Assembly (NCBI GenBank): GCA_007115705.1
Contig: QXEO01000532.1
Span: 562,756 to 626,755 of the forward strand
Direction: 5' to 3'
Length of the DNA: 64,000 nt
DNA from: Dactylis glomerata
Lineage: Eukaryota; Streptophyta; Magnoliopsida; Poales; Poaceae
The position numbers were made by a program, and so were the translations under genes. This document shows, piece after piece, positions 59,223 to 64,000 of this stretch; position 1 is the stretch's first letter; each line of letters opens with the position of its first letter. Below the pieces are notes generated by a model. That model saw only the letters and a program-made list of their open reading frames with translations. It was not told the origin of the DNA and made no database searches.

Positions 59223-59715
59223 GTGCGGGTGGGCATAAGAGGAGTGAAAAGGATTCCTAAATATGTGTGTATCCATCGCATAATCTTGGTTGATGCTTAA
59301 CTGCAAAGGAGTACTAGCTCCTACAGTACGTCTCACCGTGTGTGCTCGTCTGTTAGCGGCGTGCACGGGTCTGATCCATGGACGCTTTCTCTCCATCTCT
59401 TTCCTGTTGTGGCTGGAACGGAAACTGCGTTTGCGTGTGGAGCGAAAGATGGCCACAGCTCGCCCTTGTAAATGCAAAAGAGAAGGAGCAAGAGAAGAGC
59501 GCCCTGGCGAGGACGAGGCAACGCGTGCGTGCATGGGCGGATGCGTACACGCTCGGACGACGATGCACGAGGTCGTTTCTAGCTATGTATCGTGAAAAAA
59601 TATTTTTCGCTGATATGCATGCATCACACCGCGTAAAGAAAGCAAGGATAATAAAAGTATTTTTTTACTTTTGTCACATATTGCATTAAGGGCAATAGCG
59701 TCTTTTTACGTCATA

Positions 59716-59790
59716 TAATGCACTAGTGTGTCATATAAGGCAAAAAATTTACACCGAGTGTCATATAAGGAAGGAAAAAGTTTTGAGTGT
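59716..59790. repeat. Right TIR (inner part) of the Mutator-like element
   Basis: TAATGCACTAGTGTGTCATA, then AAGGC...TTTACACCGAGTGTCATATAAGG is the inverse of the inner left TIR. It stops at 59790 where CACTAGTAGAAAACC begins. Confidence 0.75.
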
Positions 59791-60078
59791 CACTAGTAGA
59801 AAACCGGCCTAATATTCCTGGGCATTAGTCCCGGTTGCTGTCTGAACCGGGACTGATGCCCAGGGCCCCACCGCTTTTTCGGCCGCCAGACCGCAGACCT
59901 CATTAGTCCCGGTTCGTTTTAAACCTATAGTCCCGGTTCGTAATATGAACCGGGACTAATGACTCTGGGGTCGAATCCGACCGTTGTCAGACTCATTAGT
60001 CCCGGATGGTAACACCAACCGGGACTAAAGAGTGAGCCTTTAGTCCCGGTTGGTATTACAAACCGGGACTAATGACTT
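59791..60078. repeat. CACTA subterminal repeat array
   Basis: About nine copies of TAGTCCCGGTT or its inverse AACCGGGACTA occur between 59825 and 60075, mostly in inverted pairs. In CACTA elements such arrays bind the element's own DNA-binding protein. Confidence 0.88.
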
Positions 60079-60083
60079 CCCTG

Positions 60084-60089
60084 TATAAA
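60084..60089 (+). promoter_or_regulatory. TATA box of the CACTA transposase gene
   Basis: TATAAA in CCCTGTATAAAGCAGCTCC directly follows the subterminal array and lies about 30 bp before a CT-rich probable transcript start. Transposase binding to the adjacent repeats would be placed to regulate this promoter. Confidence 0.65.
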
Positions 60090-60228
60090 GCAGCTCCTTC
60101 TTCCTCCCCGAGCCAGGCACTCCCACTCTCCACTCTCAGTGTTCTTCATGCAACTCGAGTTCATCCTCTTTGATCACCATTTTTTGTCACAAATTGATGT
60201 CCCCACTTCAATCTAAGTGGACTAAAAG

Positions 60229-61131
60229 GTGAGGAATTTTGTGCTTTTGTCTTTCATTGGTAATTTAGCTCATTTATTGCTCTAGAAGTAGAGAGATTTG
60301 TGATTTTTTTATGGGAGCAATTATTAGATGTTTATTTGATTTTATTTATGTTAGATTTTATTAGATTTTATAGATAGAGGTAAAAATAGAAATGCTATAT
60401 AGATAGACATAGCTATTAGATTTTATTTATGTTAGATTTTATTAGATGTTTATTTGATTTTATTTATGTTAGATTTTATTAGAAATAGAAATGCTATTAG
60501 AAATAGAAATATTAGAATTAAAAATAAAAATAGAAGTAGACATAGCTAACATAGAAATAGAAATAGAGATAGAGATAGAAAAATAGAAATACCGATAGAA
60601 ATAGAGATAGAAATACCGATAGAGGTAAAAATAGAAATGCTATATAGATTTTATTTATGTTAGATTTTATTAGAAATAGAAATGCTATTACAAATAGAAA
60701 TGTTAGAATTAAAAATAAAAATAGAAGTAGACATAAATAAAATAGAAATAGAGATAGAGATAGAAAAATAGAAATACCGATAGAAATAGAGATAGAAATA
60801 GAGATAGAAATACCGATAGAGGTAAAAATAGAAATGCTATATAGGTTTTATTTATGTTAGATTTTATTAGAAATAGAAATGCTATTAGAAATAGAAATGT
60901 TAGAATTAAAAATAAAAATAGAAGTAGACATAGCTAACATAGAAATAGAAATAGAGATAGAGATAGAACAATAGAAATACCGATAGAAATAGAGATAGAA
61001 ATACCGATAGAAGTACCCACCAGCCGGAACTAAAGTTTTGTTAACTTATTCTTACTTATCAAACTAAAATTAGAGATAGAAATAGAAATTGTATATTTGA
61101 TTTGCGTTTGATATGTACTTATATAATGCAG
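60229..61131 (+). other. Predicted 5'-UTR intron of the CACTA transposase gene
   Basis: The donor ACTAAAAG/GTGAGG is at 60229 and the acceptor TATATAATGCAG ends at 61131, immediately before the transposase ATG. The 903-bp intron consists largely of tandem repeats. It is predicted from splice signals only. Confidence 0.55.
60459..61015. repeat. Three tandem units of about 190-198 bp, A-rich
   Basis: Units starting TTTATTTATGTTAGATTTTA are at 60459, 60650 and 60848. Each contains AGAAATAGAAATGCTATTA, then AAAATAGAAGTAGACATA and short arrays of AGAAAT/AGAGAT hexamers. Half units precede at 60345-60458. The array lies in the predicted 5'-UTR intron. Confidence 0.85.
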
Positions 61132-64000
61132 ATGAGCCGAGCATGGATGTACGCCGATCGACGCTCTGGAGATTTCATTAAAGGCGTGCATTCTTTTCTC
61201 AAGGTGGCTGAGGCAACCAAGCGGAATGGTTTTATGTGTTGTCCATGCGGAGGTTGTCGAAATGAGAAGGATTACCCCTCCACAAAGACCCTTCACATCC
61301 ACCTGTTCCGGTTCGGTTTCATGTCCGGCTATAATTGTTGGACTAAGCATGGGGAGAGAGGGGTTATGATGGAAGACAACGATGAAGAAGAGAATGATGA
61401 CAACTATCCTGAGTTCCCTGAAACCACCGATACCGCAATGGAAGATAATGAAGAAGAAGAAGGTGAAGAACGGGCATCAGATATGCCCGCTGATGATCTT
61501 GGTCAGGTCATTGTTGATGCACAGATTGACTGTGAAAGTGAAAAGGAGAGGGAGAAGTTGGAACGCATGTTAGATGATCACAAAAAGGATTTGTATCCAA
61601 ATTGCGAAGATGGCCAGAAAAAGCTAGGAAGCACGCTGGAATTGCTGCAATGGAAAGCAGAGAGTGGTTTATCTGACAAGGGATTTGAGAAGTTGCTGAA
61701 AATTATGAAGAAGATGCTTCCAAAGGAGAACGAATTGCCCGCCAGTACGTATGAAGCAAAGAAGATTGTCTGCCCTCTAGGATTGGAGGTGCAGAAGATA
61801 CATGCATGCATTAATGACTGTATTCTCTACCGTGGTGAGTATGAGAATTTGAATGCATGCCCGGTGTGCAGTGCATTTCGGTATAAGATCAGGCGAGATG
61901 ACCCTGGTGATGTTGAGGGCGAGCGCCCCAGGAAGAGGATTCCTGCCAAGGTGATGTGGTATGCACCTATAATACCACGGTTGAAACGTTTGTTCAGAAA
62001 TAAAGAGCATGCCAAGTTGTTGAGGTGGCACAAAGAAGACCGTAAGAGTGACGAGATGTTGAGACACCCCGCTGATGGGTCGCAGTGGAGAAAAATCGAC
62101 AGAGATTTTCCGGAGTTTACGGAAGACGCACGCAACCTGAGGTTTGGTCTAAGTACAGATGGCATGAATCCTTTTGGGGAGCAGAGCTGCAGTCATAGCA
62201 CCTGGCCCGTGACTCTATGTATATATAACCTTCCTCCCTGGTTATGCATGAAGCGAAAGTTTATTATGATGCCAGTGCTTATCCAAGGCCCGAAGCAACC
62301 CGGCAATGACATTGATGTGTATCTAAGGCCATTAGTTGATGAACTTTTACAGCTGTGGCAGACTGAAGGTGTTCGTGTGTGGGATGAGTACAAACAAGAG
62401 GAATTTGATCTACGAGCGTTGCTGTTCGTGACCATCAATGATTGGCCTGCTCTTAGTAACCTTTCAGGACAGACAAACAAGGGATACAATGCATGCACGC
62501 ACTGTTTAGGTGAGATCGATAGTATATATTTGGATAAAAGTAAGAAGGTGGTGTATCTCGGGCATCGTCGATTTCTTTCGCCCAAACATCAATTGAAGAA
62601 AAAAGGCAAGCATTTCAAGGGCGAGGCAGAAGTCCGAGGCAAGCCTAAACGCCATACTGGTGATGATATATTTGATATGGTCAAAGATTTAGAAGTAATC
62701 TTTGGAAAGGGTCCTGGCAGTCTGTCTGTTCCGAATGACGCTAGCGGACATGCACCCATGTGGAAGAAGAAATCTATATTTTGGGAGCTTGAGTATTGGA
62801 AATTCCTAGAGGTCCGCTCTGCAATCGACGTGATGCACGTGACGAAGAATGTTTGCGTGAACCTACTAGGATTCTTGGGCTTGTATGGGAAGACAAAAGA
62901 TACACCAGAAGCACGGGAGGACCAGCACCGTATGAAAAGAAGAGACGGCATGCATCCGGAGGATTCTAAGGGTCCTGCGAGCTACGCTCTTACCAAAGAA
63001 GAGAAGGAAATCTTTTTTGAATGCCTGAGCAGTATCAAGGTCCCATCTGGATTCTCGTCAAATATAAAGGGAATAATAAATATAGCCGAGAAAAAATTCC
63101 AAAACCTAAAGTCTCATGACTGCCACGTGCTTATGACGCAGTTGCTTCCGGTTGCACTGAGGGGGATTCTACCGGAAAATGTTCGAGTACCGATTGTGAA
63201 GCTATGTGCATTCCTCAATGCAATTTCGCAGAAGGTAATCAATCCAGAAGATCTACAACGGTTACAGAATGATGTGGCTCAATGTCTTGTCAGCTTCGAG
63301 TTGGTGTTCCCACCGTCCTTCTTCAATATTATGACGCATCTCTTAGTTCACCTAGTCGAAGAGATTACCATTCTCGGTCCAGTATTTCTGCACAATATGT
63401 TCCCCTTTGAGAGGTTCATGGGAGTCTTAAAGAAATACGTGCATAACCGTGCTAGGCCAGAAGGAAGCATCTCCAAGGGCTATCTAACAGAGGAGGTCAT
63501 TGAGTTTTGTGTTAACTTTGTTCCTGACCTGAACCCGATTGGTCTTCCTCAATTGCGGCATGAGGGGAGACTAAGTGGAAAAGGCACGCTAGGAATGAAA
63601 TCAGCATACTGTATGGACGGACATTCTTTGAGTGAAGCACACTACACAGTTCTACGAAATTCCACGTTGGTGGAGCCGTATATGGAGCGACACAAGAATA
63701 TTGTACGCTCGGAAAACCCTGGGCAATCAAACTCCTGGATTACAAAGTTGCACATGGCGACTTTTGGTGGTTGGTTGCAAACACTTCTCATAAATGATGC
63801 CACTATTGGATATGAGCTATCCATGTTGGCCAAGAAACCATCTTCAACTATATTGACTTTCCAGGGTTACGAGATAAATGGGAATATATTTTACACGGTC
63901 GCCCAAGATAAAAAGAGCACCAATCAAAACAGTGGTGTCCGCTTTGATGCATTACATGACAATGGGACAAAGGACACATATTATGGTTACATTGAAGAGA
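61132..64000 (+). CDS. TNP2-type CACTA transposase, incomplete at window edge
   Basis: From ATG 61132 the frame is open for 956 codons to the end of the window without a stop. The N-terminus (MSRAWMYADRRSGDFIKGVH, then CPCGGCRN) is the transposase-associated zinc domain (about residues 1-80). An acidic linker DNDEEEN/EDNEEEEGEE follows. The TNP2 core spans about residues 220-600, with the motifs NACPVC, LRFGLSTDGMNPF, LFVTINDWPA, LSGQTNKGYNACTHC, HTGDDIFD and ELEYWKFLEVRSAIDVMH. Next is a DUF4218 region (VFPPSFFNIMTHLLVHLVEE, GPVFLHNMFPFERFMGVLKK), and the end YYGYIEE fits the start of DUF4216. The protein cuts and joins element ends. The absence of any stop or frameshift suggests recent activity. 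The C-terminus and the second CACTA gene (TNPD/TNPA-like) lie outside. Confidence 0.95.
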   Translation, partial: MSRAWMYADRRSGDFIKGVHSFLKVAEATKRNGFMCCPCGGCRNEKDYPSTKTLHIHLFRFGFMSGYNCWTKHGERGVMMEDNDEEENDDNYPEFPETTDTAMEDNEEEEGEERASDMPADDLGQVIVDAQIDCESEKEREKLERMLDDHKKDLYPNCEDGQKKLGSTLELLQWKAESGLSDKGFEKLLKIMKKMLPKENELPASTYEAKKIVCPLGLEVQKIHACINDCILYRGEYENLNACPVCSAFRYKIRRDDPGDVEGERPRKRIPAKVMWYAPIIPRLKRLFRNKEHAKLLRWHKEDRKSDEMLRHPADGSQWRKIDRDFPEFTEDARNLRFGLSTDGMNPFGEQSCSHSTWPVTLCIYNLPPWLCMKRKFIMMPVLIQGPKQPGNDIDVYLRPLVDELLQLWQTEGVRVWDEYKQEEFDLRALLFVTINDWPALSNLSGQTNKGYNACTHCLGEIDSIYLDKSKKVVYLGHRRFLSPKHQLKKKGKHFKGEAEVRGKPKRHTGDDIFDMVKDLEVIFGKGPGSLSVPNDASGHAPMWKKKSIFWELEYWKFLEVRSAIDVMHVTKNVCVNLLGFLGLYGKTKDTPEAREDQHRMKRRDGMHPEDSKGPASYALTKEEKEIFFECLSSIKVPSGFSSNIKGIINIAEKKFQNLKSHDCHVLMTQLLPVALRGILPENVRVPIVKLCAFLNAISQKVINPEDLQRLQNDVAQCLVSFELVFPPSFFNIMTHLLVHLVEEITILGPVFLHNMFPFERFMGVLKKYVHNRARPEGSISKGYLTEEVIEFCVNFVPDLNPIGLPQLRHEGRLSGKGTLGMKSAYCMDGHSLSEAHYTVLRNSTLVEPYMERHKNIVRSENPGQSNSWITKLHMATFGGWLQTLLINDATIGYELSMLAKKPSSTILTFQGYEINGNIFYTVAQDKKSTNQNSGVRFDALHDNGTKDTYYGYIEE

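Larger units (their letters stand above)
54414..59790. mobile_element. Mutator-like element with long TIRs, right TIR interrupted by CACTA
   Basis: The left TIR (54414-54534) starts GAGAAAATTCCTTATATGAC and contains three CTTATATGACACT repeats. The right TIR inner part (59716-59790) is its inverse: ACTCAAA...TTTGCC...TGTAAATTTT...CTTATATGACAC...AGTGCATTA align in order. The right TIR is cut at 59790 by the CACTA element, and its outer 50 bp should lie beyond the window. AATAACAAT before 54414 may be the 9-bp target duplication. No transposase frame is seen. The inside holds a LINE tail, a MITE, direct repeats and gene-like fragments, so it may be a Pack-MULE. Confidence 0.7.
59791..64000 (+). 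mobile_element. Autonomous-type CACTA (En/Spm) element, left part
   Basis: It starts CACTAGTAGAAAACCGGCC. The subterminal region has many direct and inverted copies of TTAGTCCCGGTT. A TATA box, a 5'-UTR intron and an intact TNP2-type transposase frame follow. The element runs off the window, so its right end and the target duplication cannot be checked. It is inserted into the right TIR of the Mutator-like element. Confidence 0.92.

Noticed and set aside
59290..59689. Frames of 62-126 codons on both strands at 59.2-59.7 kb
   Set aside because: All overlap one another in different frames, none shows a domain or splice context, and composition explains them.
60345..61015. A-rich regularly spaced repeats considered as a CRISPR-like array or satellite
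   Set aside because: There are no unique spacers between constant repeats, and the organism is a plant. They are tandem repeats inside a CACTA intron.
61030..63833. Minus-strand frames of 63-130 codons opposite the CACTA transposase
   Set aside because: They are shadows of the plus-strand transposase frame, which carries all the recognisable motifs.

Overview
The window is nuclear DNA of a grass, very probably a Triticeae species (wheat, Aegilops, barley or rye type). The evidence is the dense nesting of LTR retrotransposons of BARE/WIS/Angela, chromovirus and Sabrina/WHAM-like types, CACTA elements with a TTAGTCCCGGTT subterminal motif, Stowaway MITEs, and one intact plant gene with GT-AG introns. 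Family names are by recall, not by database search.

Layout. 1-2463 is low-copy-looking DNA with a Stowaway MITE, a weak two-exon gene candidate on the minus strand, a diverged direct duplication and three 29-bp CACGTG-containing repeats. 2464-47882 is one nested block. The outermost element is a plus-strand Copia (5' LTR truncated on its outer side, pol 42482-46181, 3' LTR 46210-47882). A minus-strand, non-coding Copia (3984-41150) sits in its 5' LTR. That second element holds three insertions: a Ty3/gypsy chromovirus in its left LTR (4942-24589), a non-autonomous Athila-like element in its core (28920-35838) and a small CACTA in its right LTR (37254-39498). The chromovirus carries in its 3' LTR a very young non-autonomous Copia (15190-23605). 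Insertion borders are supported by target-site duplications (TSDs): TGTAG/TGAAG, TGATC, ACTAA, TAC and GGTTG. Three of them are also supported by the uninterrupted sequence in a sister LTR.

47883-51597 is gene-flanking DNA with two 5'-truncated LINEs, a TIR element carrying a small secreted-peptide ORF, and a MITE-like element split by one of the LINEs. 51899-53686 is the only clearly intact host gene, a three-exon SAR1-type small GTPase of 193 residues (COPII coat assembly). 54414-59790 is a Mutator-like element with long TIRs, holding a LINE tail, a MITE and what look like captured gene fragments. Its right TIR is interrupted by an autonomous-looking CACTA element (59791 to beyond 64000), whose TNP2-type transposase ORF is open for 956 codons to the window edge.

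The most unusual observations are: (a) the young Copia has almost identical LTRs but a decayed core, into which an approximately 280-bp integrase segment from a coding relative has been placed at the wrong position; (b) the chromovirus LTRs contain exon-like segments with splice signals that form a short in-frame peptide; (c) the non-autonomous Athila-like element keeps one intact gag/protease-like ORF and a nested hairpin.
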